A stretch of 64,000 nt of DNA, taken from contig NMRB01000456.1 of NCBI GenBank assembly GCA_002633025.1, positions 103,684 to 167,683 on the forward strand, in the 5' to 3' direction. Source of the stretch: Notospermus geniculatus. Its lineage: Eukaryota; Nemertea; Pilidiophora; Heteronemertea; Lineidae. A program made the position numbers and the translations under genes. The first letter of the stretch is position 1. Each line of letters opens with the position of its first letter. The notes under the pieces are model-generated. The model did not search any database. It was not told where the DNA came from and saw only the letters and a program-made list of their open reading frames with translations. Positions 33,414 to 45,464 of the stretch are shown piece after piece.

Positions 33414-34240
33414 TATGAAATAGGCCTATGCCACATCATCCATCCAAGGCAAAGAACTGAATCCCAAACAACCAAGGCAACAAACTACATGTAGCCTACA
33501 CTGACATTTCCATTTGATGAGTTGCATAACCGTCTGGTGAAGAGGCTGAGCGTTGGATGACCTTCGCTGAGTCGACCAGCTCACTGTGTTATTTCTAGAG
33601 TCACCCAGGTAGTCAAGACGATAAAGTGAAATCCACGCCGACGCCACTCTATCTCCTGTGTTATAACAGTGTATTCACGTACACCATCGAGAACATGGGG
33701 TTGGTGCGACATGATTACTTGTCACAGATAATGCTGTCCAGGGTCTGAAGCATTGTTGATTTGGTTTCTTAGAGGTTGTATCTCAGAATCTCTGTACGCT
33801 GAAATACGGTCAAAAGTTTGGGTTTACGGGGTACGGACACGTACATTTTTGTGTGCTTAAATCAGATTCGCACTGAAGCTGTCATTTGTAATTTACGGTC
33901 CAGGTCTCTGGTGAAAGAAACGGCCTCCTAAAAATGTGCAAACGCGCATTTTGGCAGCGACTAAAATGATAGCCGTCAGTGAAACGTTTTTATCGTCGAT
34001 GGTAGTGATAGGCCTTTGCAATTGCAATGCAACAATGCTTTTTCATCATTATTCCAGGCGAAGCAAAGACATTATCCGATGAAGTATTTATGCTTTGGAT
34101 TCTTGCCGATAGTTGCCCGTGGCAGTGCCAAGTACAGAATGACTAATCCAGATGAATGCTAAACTGCCCGTCGCGATTTCCGAGTAGTACAAAGCGAGAA
34201 ATGATGGCGTACCACTCTACTCGTGGACGGAGTTGAGGCA
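33414..34240. other. No gene recognised
   Basis: Only short frames without recognisable domains. Confidence 0.4.
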
Positions 34241-34362
34241 TTAGTGAGGTTTCGCAAGCGCCCGGTTAGGCCCTACGACGACGTTTATCTATTGTGTGGG
34301 TATACCCAAACAATAGGAAAACGTTGTCGTATGGCCTAACCGGGCGCTTGCGAAACCTTACT
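34241..34362. mobile_element. Near-perfect foldback (~122 bp)
   Basis: Arms of ~55 bases (TTTCGCAAGCGCCCGGTTAG and inverse) around a short centre GTGTGGGTATACCC. Confidence 0.88.
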
Positions 34363-34952
34363 ATTAACTCATTTACTGACAACTGCCAATTGAAGGAGAT
34401 TGTCGGCAGCTTGTTGCAGGGAATAGTGAGACGCTGGCAACTGAGGTTACTGGTTAATTGTATTTCAAGAATGTTTGAACATTGTTATAAGAAGCTTTTG
34501 TTGTTTTTATCGATATGGACCATAAACTTCATGCTTCAAATTCTACCTTATTGATTCTCGTGTTTCGTTTCGTATGAATTGAAGTGTCAATCTCGCCTGA
34601 AAGAGTTTGAATAACTTTCAGTGTTCAGTTTTTGAATTATTTGATAAAATGTATGTATTCGACAAAGATGCCTCTCAAAATTATGTAATAACTTGATTAT
34701 GAAACTGACTATGAAACGAAAGTTACGAAAGGAAATACATGTATTTGATTTCCTGAGCCAGTGCGGTTTATGCCATGGCGTCGCCAGTATCGGTCAGAAC
34801 GAACTCTCCGTTTCCCCAGGCGCTAATCAGTTAAATCTAGGCCCTGAATAACCCAAATCACAGTTGTCGTTATTTTGTCAGTTTCACCTGATGAAAATTC
34901 CCACTAGGCCTACAGGTTCCATATAGACAATGGCATGGTTTTGGAAATCTGA
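34363..34952. other. No gene recognised
   Basis: Short frames only. Confidence 0.4.
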
Positions 34953-35541
34953 CGAAACACGGAGTACGAAATACGAAATTCAACTTCATGTCCAGGAACT
35001 AATGAATTTCTGTAGGTGGTTGGTACCACAAATGTCCCTGCTGCCAGTGCGGCTTTAAGCATAACATGTAAGATCAAGAGAGCTTGTGGTGCATCTTGAA
35101 TTTTTTAATTTCCATTTCGTATCTACGAAGAGGAAACAAAAGATAAAATTCAAAGTTAATACCGTACCGTAACTCAATCGGTCTAACGTTATAGTCTAAA
35201 TGACGCCCTTCCAGCAGGCGATATTTATGGTAGGCCTACAACCATTTCCTGAAATACATTACGCCATGGAACTGAAGTCCAATAGACTTTATCACTCTAA
35301 AAGAGCGCAGCACCTGACGGGTAGCCAGCTAGGCCTTCAGCGTCACGACGTCCCGTGCCCCATTCTGAACGCCATGACGTCACTCGAAAAACCTCCACTT
35401 GTTTTAGCGATCATGACGTCGTCTCAAGTCAAGATGTCATGGAATGAGTACGGGACGTCGTGACGCTGTAGTTACCCGTCAGGTGCTGCGCTCTTTTGGA
35501 GTGATATCGTCTATTTCGTACTCGTGTTTCGTCAAATTTGC
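34953..35541. mobile_element. Nested inverted repeats
   Basis: Outer arms GACGAAACACGGAGTACGAA near 34963 and the inverse near 35515. Inner foldback 35290-35507 has arms CTCTAAAAGAGCGCAGCACC and AGCGTCACGACGTCCCGT with their inverses. The inner one is probably a separate MITE. Confidence 0.75.
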
Positions 35542-36187
35542 GAAACCCCTTCAACGTATTCGAACGAAAATCCTGTTGAAAAACGAAGACACATTATCGC
35601 GGAATGCAATGTAATCTGAGACTATAGAATGACGTCATGACGTCTTTCGGTCGGATTAGTGGTAGCGCCGCCTTGCGTCGGCCAGGTTGCGACTACGGCA
35701 CGGTTATTACGAGATACGTTGAAGCTGATCCACCAAAACATCATGTCCGATAGAATCGGCCTTGTTTTGACGTCATCGGCATAGCATCGTGTGACGGGGT
35801 GACAAATCGCATGCCACAGAGCCTACCTTACAACGAGTTTATGAGACCAAATCAAACATCCTGATCTGGTCGTAAACACGTCGCAAGCAGTCGTAGACAA
35901 AAATCAGTCGTGGACGAGTCGCAAACGAATCGTGAACTGTAGCTGATAAACACATGTGACAGAGTCAGAGATCAAAGTCCCCCTCGAATCAACGACCGGC
36001 CTAATTATTCAGTGAGGGATTGGAATATACGGCTATAGAGACCATGACCATTCGAATATAATCTTTCAACAGTGGGCTATTGTTTGGCGGACTTACATTC
36101 CTATCCCACACATGTGTGACAAGAATCAGCGTCCTAGGAGTGCAGGAATGAATGGATGACCCTTAAAACCATCACCCCCCTCAGGTC
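35542..36187. other. No gene recognised
   Basis: Several TGACGTCA-type words (about 35630 and 35770) but no gene. Confidence 0.4.
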
Positions 36188-36191
36188 TTAA

Positions 36192-36395
36192 AGGAGCACT
36201 GTATTGGATCTCAAATGCGTTATTTGACTGCCGACGTAGAGGGAGCCACCTAGCGGCAGTAACATGAACTACAAAAATGCATTACAAAATGTACGGAGGA
36301 AATCGGGTCAACTCGCCAATACGTCGTTGGTCCCTGGGTTGAAGAGTGGCACAGTGGCACCGGCTGTCGAGAAAAAGTGGCAATACCGTGCTCCT
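36192..36395. mobile_element. AGGAGCAC MITE, copy 1 (204 bp)
   Basis: TTAA on both sides. Ends AGGAGCACTGTATTG and, inverted, AGGAGCACGGTATTG. Copies at 51306-51509 (full) and 46528-46695 (truncated). Confidence 0.9.
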
Positions 36396-37050
36396 TTAAC
36401 ACAAGATGCTGAGGTTCTGAGACCCCATATCCCTTTCACAATCTTTATTTTCAGGGCAGTTTGGCATTCGTGTTCTTCTCACTCTCTCCCCCTGGTAGGC
36501 CTATTTCGTTTTAGGTTTTCCAGTTGTGGAGGGCACGTGGCTCCCCTTCTGGTCTAGGCCTCCCCCCCCCCCCTTTGTTCTATTCCCCCTCGCCCTATTC
36601 TCCCCATTGCTCAGTGATTTGCATTATCCATTCTGGTTTTTTCCTACAAATCTGGAAGTTGACTTCCTTTATATTCTATTACTTTGTGTTGACCTTTGTG
36701 CATCTTTTCGCTTTGTGCTTGTTATGTATTACACATGTCATATTTATTAAACCCTTTTCTTTCAGCTAAATCAGTTTCTCCTTAATTACATCCACTCTCT
36801 TAAATAGGTCCAGCAACCATCCGTGGTGCTTGGACACTATTCTTTCCTTAATTGCTCACTCATCCTGTCTACACAGGTTAGTTCCACATTCGGGTTTCAG
36901 CTCAGTCTTTTCTAGAGTTTCAGATTGTAAAGTTCCACTTGAAAAAGACTCCGGTTGGGGTCGAAAATTCGTGAATTCTGGAGATTGACTGATTGCTTAT
37001 TATCATTTTGTGTGTCAATTTGTGCTATTCTGTATCTTGGATTAACAAAT
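36396..37050. other. Pyrimidine-rich stretch with a possible Penelope-like tail
   Basis: At 36938-36966 the string CTTGAAAAAGACTCCGGTTG is followed by GGGTCGAAAA: a stem GACTCC/GGGGTC between CTTGAAAAAGA and GAAA, reminiscent of the degenerate hammerhead-like tails of Penelope-like elements. No GIY-YIG coding nearby. Confidence 0.35.
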
Positions 37051-37765
37051 TAATCGTGTTGATCGTAGCAAATTTTTAAACCGGCCGAAACTTTCCTACG
37101 ATCAACACGATTGCCACAACTGACCTCAAGATCCGATACGACCTGATAGGATCGCCACGATTACTCCACGATTAAGGGCGAGCCGTTGTTGTGAATTTTT
37201 GAAATGTGGTCAGGCGTCGTAAATGAAAGATGTCAAAATGCCATAAACGTACAAGTTGTATGACGGAAATGAAGGCACCTCTGGGGTCTATAAGTCAAAA
37301 GGAATTGAATGAGACGCATCTTGGAACGAACTAATTAGCTAATAAGGTGAAACAAAAGACTAGTAATCGGTACACTTTCCCTAGAAATGTTACATTTTGA
37401 AGATCAAACGACATGTGGATCATAAAGTTCGAGTTTTGTTCTACTTAGTCCACCCATTTTGATAGCAATATTTTCAACAGGTATAGAGTACTCGGCATGC
37501 GAATTCCATGATTGCTGCAAGATTTTCCAAAACAGGGCGGCCAATGTGTCGTTGATTATGTAATGTAATTAAGCTGTAATTCTTGGGACTTTGCTCATTT
37601 TCTGTTTCTATAAAGCACAGTGATCACATTGGGCCATAAAAACAGTCATCTGGAGGTGTCTTTATTGCTTTTCTCATAGGGGCCTCAATTCAAGCAATAT
37701 GAAAATGTCAAACGATGGCTTGCCCTTAATACCACGATTTCAATCGTGGCCTGAATCGTGATAAT
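37051..37765. repeat. Inverted repeats around CACGATT words
   Basis: Local hairpin 37051-37111 (ATCGTGTTGATCGTAG and inverse). A second pair, 37163-37193 and 37714-37745, shares CCACGATTAAGGGCGAGCC-like sequence. The ends are unclear. Confidence 0.55.
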
Positions 37766-38422
37766 GTGAACATAGCATTAGCACTCTCTAAGTGAACGGT
37801 CACAAACTCGCCAAGAGGAGGCATCACGCCCCGTTGATAATGCACTACATGTAACACTATTGGGAAATTTAGCCACTGGCGAGTTTAAGTTTTACGTCGG
37901 GTATACGTCCGTCTATTAGTCGCCTCGTGAAGGATACCTATTATACCGTGAGACTGCTGAGGTCTGACGTATGGAACCCACTGCTTTTGTTTTACAGATA
38001 TTGCCAAGCTTCATGCACATTTCGAATCACGTTTAGGTTGTAAGTCATTTTCATGCACATGTACATCTACAACATACCGTACTCTCTTTTACAAATTAAG
38101 GGATCAGTCCTGGAAAACTACCGACGGTGGACAGGAATTATGAATGACAGGTCATGTGGGTAAATTCCGATCTCCTATTGGCCATGATTGTGGTAGGACG
38201 TGGTCCTAACTTTTTGTGGTGTATAGAAATGCGTAATCCCTTCACAAATCACAAGCCAACACACCATACACTGTTAAACTCAAAACCAGGACGAAAATCC
38301 ACAATACTGTATCCCGATGTTGTTGAGGTACTGTCAGTACACCAAATCCGAGTAAATTGAGTAAAATTCCATCCTTTTTTTACTTCCAAAATCGAGTTTC
38401 TAATCCGCCTCTCGAGCCTAAA
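37766..38422. other. No gene recognised
   Basis: Short frames only. Confidence 0.4.
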
Positions 38423-38607
38423 GCCTGCCGCACACTAGAGCTATCTGCTGAGCAATAAGTCAGTCGAGAGCGTTTGCTCAGCAGATGCTTGCCGTGTGCT
38501 CTTGTTTCCGGTGAGTTTTCTGAAATACGCGCACACACGAGCTATCTGCTGAGCAAGCGCTCTCGACTGACTTATTGCTCGGCAGATTGCTCCAGTGTGC
38601 GGCAGGC
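38423..38607. mobile_element. Foldback MITE (~185 bp)
   Basis: Arms of ~50 bases (GCCTGCCGCACACTAGAGC and its inverse with small differences, then CAATAAGTCAGTCGAGAGCG). CCTAAA occurs at both edges and may be the target duplication. Confidence 0.87.
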
Positions 38608-39260
38608 CTAAATGTACATACCGGTGAGACGCCATGATGAATGACAGCAATGAATCTCGCGCAATGCAGTTGCGCAGTTGGCATCAGCCTAGCTGTCATT
38701 CAGTGTCATCGACTATATACGCCCAGTCACTTGACATCGAATGTTGTTTACATGCGTTTTGATGACATTTCCACGGAGTTTCGTATCTAAGTTTTGTTCC
38801 CTAATTACAATTACCTTCGCTAGGCATTATGGGTAAACCCGGATAATGCCTTAGCCTTCAACTGCTGTGATGCGCCTGCACAAAAGTGCAGTGAATAAAT
38901 TTAGGCCTTTTTCTGCCCAAATGTAGGCCTTTTTGGAAACAATAATAACATATCTACCAATAAAGCTCTCAAAAACGACCAAAAAAGGGTATTTTGAGGT
39001 TGCAGTTGTCAAAACGTACGGAACTACATCGGAAGGATAAAACCAAATTACTCAACAGGTTCTTGGTTTGCTCAATCAATCAGGACACTGCATTGACAGA
39101 ATGTAAACAAGACCATGTGCTTATCAGCTGTCACGTGCTTCTGTTGACCAATCAGATAATTAGGTCGACGAAAAAACGTTGCGTATACGTGCCCATGAAA
39201 TTCTTCAATTCCACTTGGCATGTATTGGAACTACGATCCTCCGCCGAGAAAGTAGGGACC
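38608..39260. other. No gene recognised
   Basis: Short frames only; one 103-codon frame (38994-39305) runs into the next foldback and has no domain. Confidence 0.4.
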
Positions 39261-39392
39261 TGGGGTAGCGAGCATAGAGGGGTCGTAACCCTACGTCTGG
39301 CCTAAGCCAGGCGTAGTGCTCGTTTTGGCCCTTGCACTACGCCTGGCTTAGGCCTGACGTAGGGTTACGACCCCTTTATGCTCGCTACCCCT
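39261..39392. mobile_element. Near-perfect palindrome (~132 bp)
   Basis: Arms of about 60 bases (GGGGTAGCGAGCATAGAGGG, CCTAAGCCAGGCGTAGTGC and inverses) with a loop of about 12 bases. Confidence 0.9.
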
Positions 39393-40002
39393 GGTGGCAG
39401 TGTCACTAGGTCGAAGATTGGAGATGGCGCTGTGTGCAGTTTGCCCTAATTATTGCCAATTTTCAGTGTTTTGGAACAACACTATGAGACGTAAGGATAA
39501 ATAAAAGGATTCACGACGGTTAATCATTCTAATTTAGTTATGTTTGTCAATAATTGGTCATTTTGTTCAGTACATGACCCAATACACTATGCTCCACACG
39601 GTACATATGGGTAAATCAACATCCCAGGCAATCGCCGTCAGATATCATATCGTAAAAGAAGCTACGCCTGGGTGATATGGTTACCGTAACTACCAATCAG
39701 GCAGCCTCAGCCCCAAAGCGGGGAATTCAGATGAATTGAATCCCCGCGTTAAAGCAGGCCTATCGTATTGTGGCGATACGTTCTTGGTCTTTTCCATAGA
39801 TTATTTGGAGTAACAAAGATTATCCTCGGCGCAGCCATTATCAAGCAAACAATGTATTTCAGTATTGACCATATTAAACTGATCAACACAGATGAACGCC
39901 GCGGCGTCTTTTTAACGTTGGAGGGAAATGAGGCGAACCTATGTTACACTGTTCTCCCCGTCTCCGCCGCCATGAAACATATATTTTGACGCTGACTTCT
40001 TT
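39393..40002. other. No gene recognised
   Basis: Short frames only, upstream of the duplicated GPCR segment. Confidence 0.35.
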
Positions 40003-40677
40003 TGGTGACTTCTATTGGTCAATTAACTGAAAGCTCCTATTTTTGCAATCTTGTCCACGTCCGCAACGATCTCAAATCAAGGGTGTTGCAGATTTGCTGC
40101 AAGGAAATATTTTCGACAAGATGCAGCTGTAGAGAAGGCTAAATAAATATGATTTTTACGTTATGGTACAATCTCTCCAAATATGCAATAGTTTAAAAGT
40201 CAACTGAGAAAGATGTACTTTTAGGAATCTGATCGCTTGATATTGATACTATTTTCACGTAAACATGAACGCTTCTTTGCTAGGTAGGATTCAGTCATTG
40301 TTCTTAAATGACGCCACCGACATTTTATCACTGTAAATACATACATGTAGTTCTTTAGTTTGGCAACCTTACCTTCAGGAAAAGTAGGCAATGTGAAATA
40401 CATTTTTATTGACGCGGTGGGTTCAATGCCACAGCCACAGCTGCGGCGTGCACAATTCAATGCATAAAGATTATTCTAAAACACACGCCAGAAGACAATG
40501 GCACTGTCAAATGTTTTAGCTGTATCCAAAAAGGTAAGGTGAATTGAGGGGTATAGGCAATGAGCAACCTAATTCACACTGCCTCAATAGGTGTCACTAC
40601 TGGTTAAATCTATTGAATTGAAAGGGACATTCAGGTCCTGATAAATTTCGCACACAAAAGGCATCCATTCTATAGGA

Positions 40678-40864
40678 CCAGGGACCGGTTGCACCAAACT
40701 TAAGTTCTTATCGTAAGATATGGAATTCGGGACAACCCCTAAGACATGTCCTAACTGCATGGACGGGAACGTTAGGACGATGTCCTAAGACATCGATGGT
40801 GCAACCCATTTTTGTTCTTAACTTCAAGACAGCACCTACGACGTTTGGTGCAACCGGGCCCTGG
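40678..40864. mobile_element. MITE (187 bp)
   Basis: Ends CCAGGGACCGGTTGCACCAA and, inverted, CCAGGGCCCGGTTGCACCAA. Inside, GTCCTAAGACAT words form further inverted repeats. Confidence 0.87.
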
Positions 40865-41442
40865 TTACTATATGCTGTCCTCTCGTTGTGATCACCACTG
40901 AAACACATGGTCGGATTTACGTTTGGACGGGCTATAACCTAGAATCGGTTCTACGACATCACTGCATAATTTTCGATTTAGTGACGCCTACTCCACCACG
41001 TTGAAGTCACATTTTAGTCAAAATTGGCATTTGACAGGCCTGTGAATAGGGCCGTAAAGGTGCTATTACAATGAGTTTTGACGAAGAACAGATTGATTTC
41101 GTGGGGTATTCAAAAGCACACCAACTTGCTTTTCATTGAAAAGAGATATACAGGGTGTCCTGCAAGACACTGAACCAGTTGATCCCATGCCTCAGTGACA
41201 ACGCATAGATTTCTGAAGAAAACATTGCGTGCAATTGCATAAGGACAATGTTTTAAAAAGAATTTCCATTGAAACACAACACAATGACCCTATTATGGGC
41301 CCTTGACTTGCGCACAGTCGGTTTCGTTCTGGAAAAGTACACTTTGACCCAAGCGGCCTTAGCTTACCGTGAACTTTATACTTGTCAGTCATGAAAGGAT
41401 CGATTTCTGCCCCCCCCCCCCCCATCCGGCAACATCATCACA

Positions 41443-41568
41443 NNNNNNNNNNNNNNNNNNNNNNNNNNNNNNNNNNNNNNNNNNNNNNNNNNNNNNNNNN
41501 NNNNNNNNNNNNNNNNNNNNNNNNNNNNNNNNNNNNNNNNNNNNNNNNNNNNNNNNNNNNNNNNNNNN
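41443..41568. other. Assembly gap (126 N)
   Basis: Unknown bases next to a palindromic array, so the true length is uncertain. Confidence 1.
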
Positions 41569-41773
41569 CACCGCGGTGAAAATTAATTTTCACCGCGGTG
41601 AAAATTATTTTCCACCGCGGTGATAATTAATAATTACCACCGCGGTGAAAATTAATTTCCACCGCGGTGAAAATTAATTTTCACCGAGGTGGAAATATTC
41701 TCACCTCGGTGGTAATATTATCACCGCGGTGGGAATATTATCACCGCGGTGGAAATATTTTCACCGCGGTGGG
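41569..41773. repeat. CACCGCGGTG palindromic array
   Basis: About 11 units of CACCGCGGTG (or CACCTCGGTGG) spaced by AAAATTAATTTT-like or AATATTAT spacers, period 16-18 bases. Each unit is itself a palindrome with a CCGCGG centre. The array abuts the gap. Confidence 0.95.
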
Positions 41774-41874
41774 AACTTCTAAAAATTTTACGAACCCCCA
41801 AGAAAAAATTATCGAATTGAAAAAAAGTTGCAAATGTAAATATTTTTCATCAATGAGCTCTATGGGCCACCGTA
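41774..41874. mobile_element. Right arm of the CACCGCGGTG foldback
   Basis: ACTTCTAAAAATTTTACGAA through CTATGGGCCACCGTA matches the right arm of the complete foldback at 58485-58720. The matching left arm is not seen left of the gap. Confidence 0.88.
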
Positions 41875-42215
41875 ATCGACCAATTCACATTGACCGCTAG
41901 AAAGTGACCACGCGTGCAACAGCGAGCGATTGGTCGGTCATTGATGGCGCGAAAACTAGACTAACTGCATAGTAACGAACGGGGCGCGAATTTTGTATGG
42001 AGTGTTTTGATGTCTTAGAACCGATTTAAGGTAATATACAACGCAATCGTTACATACATGTAGAAGAGTTTGCATTTGTGCAGCGTTCCGTTTCGAAAAA
42101 AATGCCCCTTTCTATCGGCAATACACACATTGAATCATTCGTATGCCCCAGATACCTTGCACTGGTAGCTGCCAATCGGCATCGAGGTCATACATGTAGC
42201 ATCATTTACAGTAGC

Positions 42216-42333
42216 GAGTTTTTGCAAAGCCCCCGAAACGCCAACGCCAAACCCATTGTTCGATGGCACGACGAGAGCACCGAAGAAAAGGATAGACGTT
42301 CGCGTTGGCGTTTCGGGGGCTTTGCGAAAACTC
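42216..42333. repeat. Hairpin, 32-bp arms
   Basis: GAGTTTTTGCAAAGCCCCCG and AAACGCCAACGC with their inverses at 42302-42333, one mismatch. Confidence 0.87.
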
Positions 42334-42566
42334 CCTAGTGTACCAAATAGCCCCGAAACCGTTCACCAGCAGAAAAAAAACGTCACACCGGCACGACTTT
42401 CTCATCTTGAGGCGGGAAAACGCACAATCGACCTGTAAAATGCCTGATTCTGAACGTTGTGTTTCAGTTATGTTGGACCTTCATGCTTTTATGGAGGAGT
42501 TAAAAACACATTCCAAACCAGTGACTTGGAATGTATGCTTTGTTCCTGCAACTCTCTTCATCAACG

Positions 42567-43894
42567 GGCTTACTGGAAAAAGCGGAACGGAACGGAACAG
42601 GCGGAATCGTTCCGCCAAAGGGAGCGACCATTATTTGTACAATGACGATGACTAGACTGATTTATCGTCTTTGCGGCCCTACTCGTGCGGAGGGCTTACT
42701 GGAAAATGCGGTACAGGCGGAACGGAATCAGCCTCGTACCTAATCTTGCTGTCCTATTCCAAATGCACTGCATTTGTGACCTGGAGTCGCGGATGGTTGG
42801 GAGCACTGATTATTCCGTCACGCACTTGTTTTCCAAATCATTTTTTTTAATTGACAGTTCATTGGGACCAATTCCACAATAACCTTGGCTCACCCAGTTA
42901 CATGTCCGATCTCCATCTGACGTTAGGTAAAGTATGGGTCCTTAATATAAGGTTTGATACCCTTTAATATGGATGTCATTCTTTTTACTATGATCGAAAG
43001 TTAAGAGGCGCCGAGTTGGTCAGATGGTAATTACGCTTTTAGCCACTTTTGATAGTGACTTTCTGTTTGTAAATTATTATTCATTATTTGAGTGATCATT
43101 GAGAATTTGGGACATTCGGATGTCGGTAGTTGGCGCTTTTTTGGCTGTATGATTGTTCCAAATCAAATTTGCAAGCGGATGTCCTGATTGTCTTAACTGC
43201 CGTTTGACGTGCTTTGCTGATTATGCCTATTATCAAAAAAAGTCGATTTTATCTATTTTTGCTATTATATTTAAAGAATGTATATATGCTGGGAGTCGTA
43301 AGAATATAGATAAGTTTTGAGTCCACTTTGGTCTTTCGTTTCATTCAAACCGTTGTAAGCCCACGTAACCTGGAAATACAAACTAAGTTATTCTGAAAAG
43401 ACAGCCGAACTTTTCAGTTAGACAAAGAACTTTACAAATGTGCACGTGTAAGCGGTAGTGGGCTCAAATGATAATAATAGGCAAAGTGGGCTCAAAATCC
43501 GCCACTGTGATAAGCTGCTGCTTGCCAATGATAATTGACGAGTTGTGGCATAGGCCAGGGTGCATAGAGGCATTGCGCAATATACTGGTAGATCTATCGG
43601 CTTACAGGCCAATATCGCAGCCGGCTATGGGGCGCCATCGATCGTAATGTCGTCATCGAAGATCATGCTTTAGGAATGTTCATATAGGCCCTACATTTTG
43701 TAAGGTTACTGTACAAGACAGGAGCTCGAAACGACCGCAGTCAGAGTTTCTATGCTAAATAATTCCTACTCCGCACGAGTAGGGCCGCAAAGACGATAAA
43801 TCAGTCTAGTCATCGTCATTGTACAAATAATGGTCGCTCCCTTTGGCGGAACGATTCCGCCTGTTCCGTTCCGTTCCGCTTTTTCCAGTAAGCC
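42567..43894. mobile_element. Long-TIR element (1328 bp), 9-bp TSD
   Basis: Arms of ~126 bases (42568-42693 and ~43769-43893) look identical in inverse; tips GGCTTACTGG..CCAGTAAGCC. TCATCAACG is duplicated at 42558-42566 and 43895-43903. Copy 2 of the segment has a single TTATCAACGA near 47368, the empty site. No transposase frame. Mutator-like by structure. Confidence 0.93.
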
Positions 43895-44046
43895 TCATCA
43901 ACGAACTCTAAAAGTGCTTCAACCATGGCCATACGGACCTACCGATTACTATTGGACCGTTTGCTCGTTCGGGAAATATCACGTACCAAAAACAATCTGT
44001 TAATTCGATAATTGCGAGTTCACAGAAGGGTCTTATCCGCCCAACA

Positions 44047-45027
44047 ATGTTAGCATTTGATTCAACTACGACGGGTTACTACCAAGGAAGTCTGCTGAGG
44101 TACACCGTGGATATTGTTGTTTACATTCTGACTATTCCACTTCCACCATTTCTCATGATTGTTGGGCTGATCGGCAATTCGCTAAGCTTTCTTGTCATGA
44201 AACAAAAAAAGTACCAGAAGAGTACGACCTGTTTTTACATGCGCTGCGTGGCCGTTTTTGACAGTGTGTACATCTATGCTAGGATGGTTTTAAGGTATCT
44301 TCTAGTCGTGGCACCACAGCTTTTCAAAAACACCAAAATTAAACATGGATATTGCCTGTACTACCTGGCGAGTCTCGAAGCAGGCTTGAAACTTTCACCC
44401 ATGGTACTAGTCGTCATGACATTCGATCGTTTTGTTGCCTTAACTTGGCCTTTACAAGCAGCCAGGATATGCACTATGCACAAGGCCAAGATCGCTGCTG
44501 TAGTCATTCCTGTACTCTGTATTCCTCATGCCCTAGCAAACCTTATACTCCGTACTTACCAAGAGAAGCTTAAACACTGGTTTTGCCCTTATCACTTTAA
44601 TGAACCGTGGAATGATATTTCGGATATTATTGGGGATTCGCTGGCCGTCTATATCCCGATTGTCTTACTTTTAATCTTCAACACGGGTATCATCGTAGCG
44701 GTGAAACGAAGTCAAACAAACAAATCACTGAAGAGAACGAACTCATTGGACGACTCCTCGATTACGTCAGCAGCAATTTTAATCACGACTGCTTTCATCG
44801 TATTGCAGATTCTCGGCCAAATCGAGAGTCTCTTATTATTGCCGTTTGAAGGAAACGTCACCGATGATATTCACCAAATACTGCGTATTTTTCTGAATGT
44901 GTCTATCATCTTTGAAAATATGAATTATTGTTTCAATTCGTACTTACACTTGTTAGCGTGTAAGCGTCTCCGAAAAGAAATGCTGAGCATACTTTTCAGT
45001 TCAGCAGCCATAGGCCGATTAAAGTGA
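44047..45027 (+). CDS. Rhodopsin-family (class A) GPCR, peptide-receptor-like
   Basis: Intronless, 326 residues, seven hydrophobic segments (about 26-52, 63-87, 98-128, 146-166, 198-220, 241-266 and 276-304). Class A marks: GNSLSF with N44 in TM1, D72 in TM2, C103 before TM3, DRF (127-129) in place of DRY, C180 in the second outer loop, YIPIV in TM5. TM6 lacks the CWxP box, and TM7 has NYCFNSYLHLL in place of NPxxY. The overall look is of invertebrate FMRFamide-receptor-like or lineage-expanded orphan receptors; the ligand cannot be told. The ATG is the first in frame. The tail after TM7 is short. It lies at the end of a segment that is duplicated downstream, where the copy is a pseudogene. 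Confidence 0.88.
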   Translation: MLAFDSTTTGYYQGSLLRYTVDIVVYILTIPLPPFLMIVGLIGNSLSFLVMKQKKYQKSTTCFYMRCVAVFDSVYIYARMVLRYLLVVAPQLFKNTKIKHGYCLYYLASLEAGLKLSPMVLVVMTFDRFVALTWPLQAARICTMHKAKIAAVVIPVLCIPHALANLILRTYQEKLKHWFCPYHFNEPWNDISDIIGDSLAVYIPIVLLLIFNTGIIVAVKRSQTNKSLKRTNSLDDSSITSAAILITTAFIVLQILGQIESLLLLPFEGNVTDDIHQILRIFLNVSIIFENMNYCFNSYLHLLACKRLRKEMLSILFSSAAIGRLK

Positions 45028-45464
45028 GTATTGATGATCAATCAACCATCGGTCCGCTTGGCATTGATTTGGGCCGTTGTGACTTCTATTGGTCAACTGA
45101 CTGACAGTTCCTATTTTTGCAAGACTTGTCCACGTCCGCAACAATCTCAAATCAAGGGTGCTGCAGATTTGCTGCAAGGAAATGTTTTCGAAAAGTTGCA
45201 GCTCTAGACAGGGCTCATCCTGGGAACCCAAGGCATTTCCACTCTGCATAGCGCGTTACAATGCCCTGGGGAAACCCACCCCGTTTCGGTGGGGAAGAGG
45301 GCTGTTCCCTCATGTGTACTCGCCAACTGGTAATTCACGAATAAACCATGCAATGCAGTGGGGGATCGCCACTTGATGTAATGGGCAGACATCGCGCCTA
45401 GTGCTGTAACGTATGCACATATATCTGGTGTTACGAGTTACCAAGTACCAGTCTTATAGCAATG

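Larger units (their letters stand above)
40003..45056 (+). repeat. GPCR-containing segmental duplication, copy 1
   Basis: Order: block GTGACTTCTATTGGTCAA.. (40003-40490), block around 42400-42566, insertion 42567-43894, GPCR and its 5' flank (43895-45027). The same blocks recur in order in copy 2 (45075-49316). Confidence 0.88.

Noticed and set aside
41369-41623. Frames spanning the N gap
   Set aside because: They are artefacts of unknown bases.
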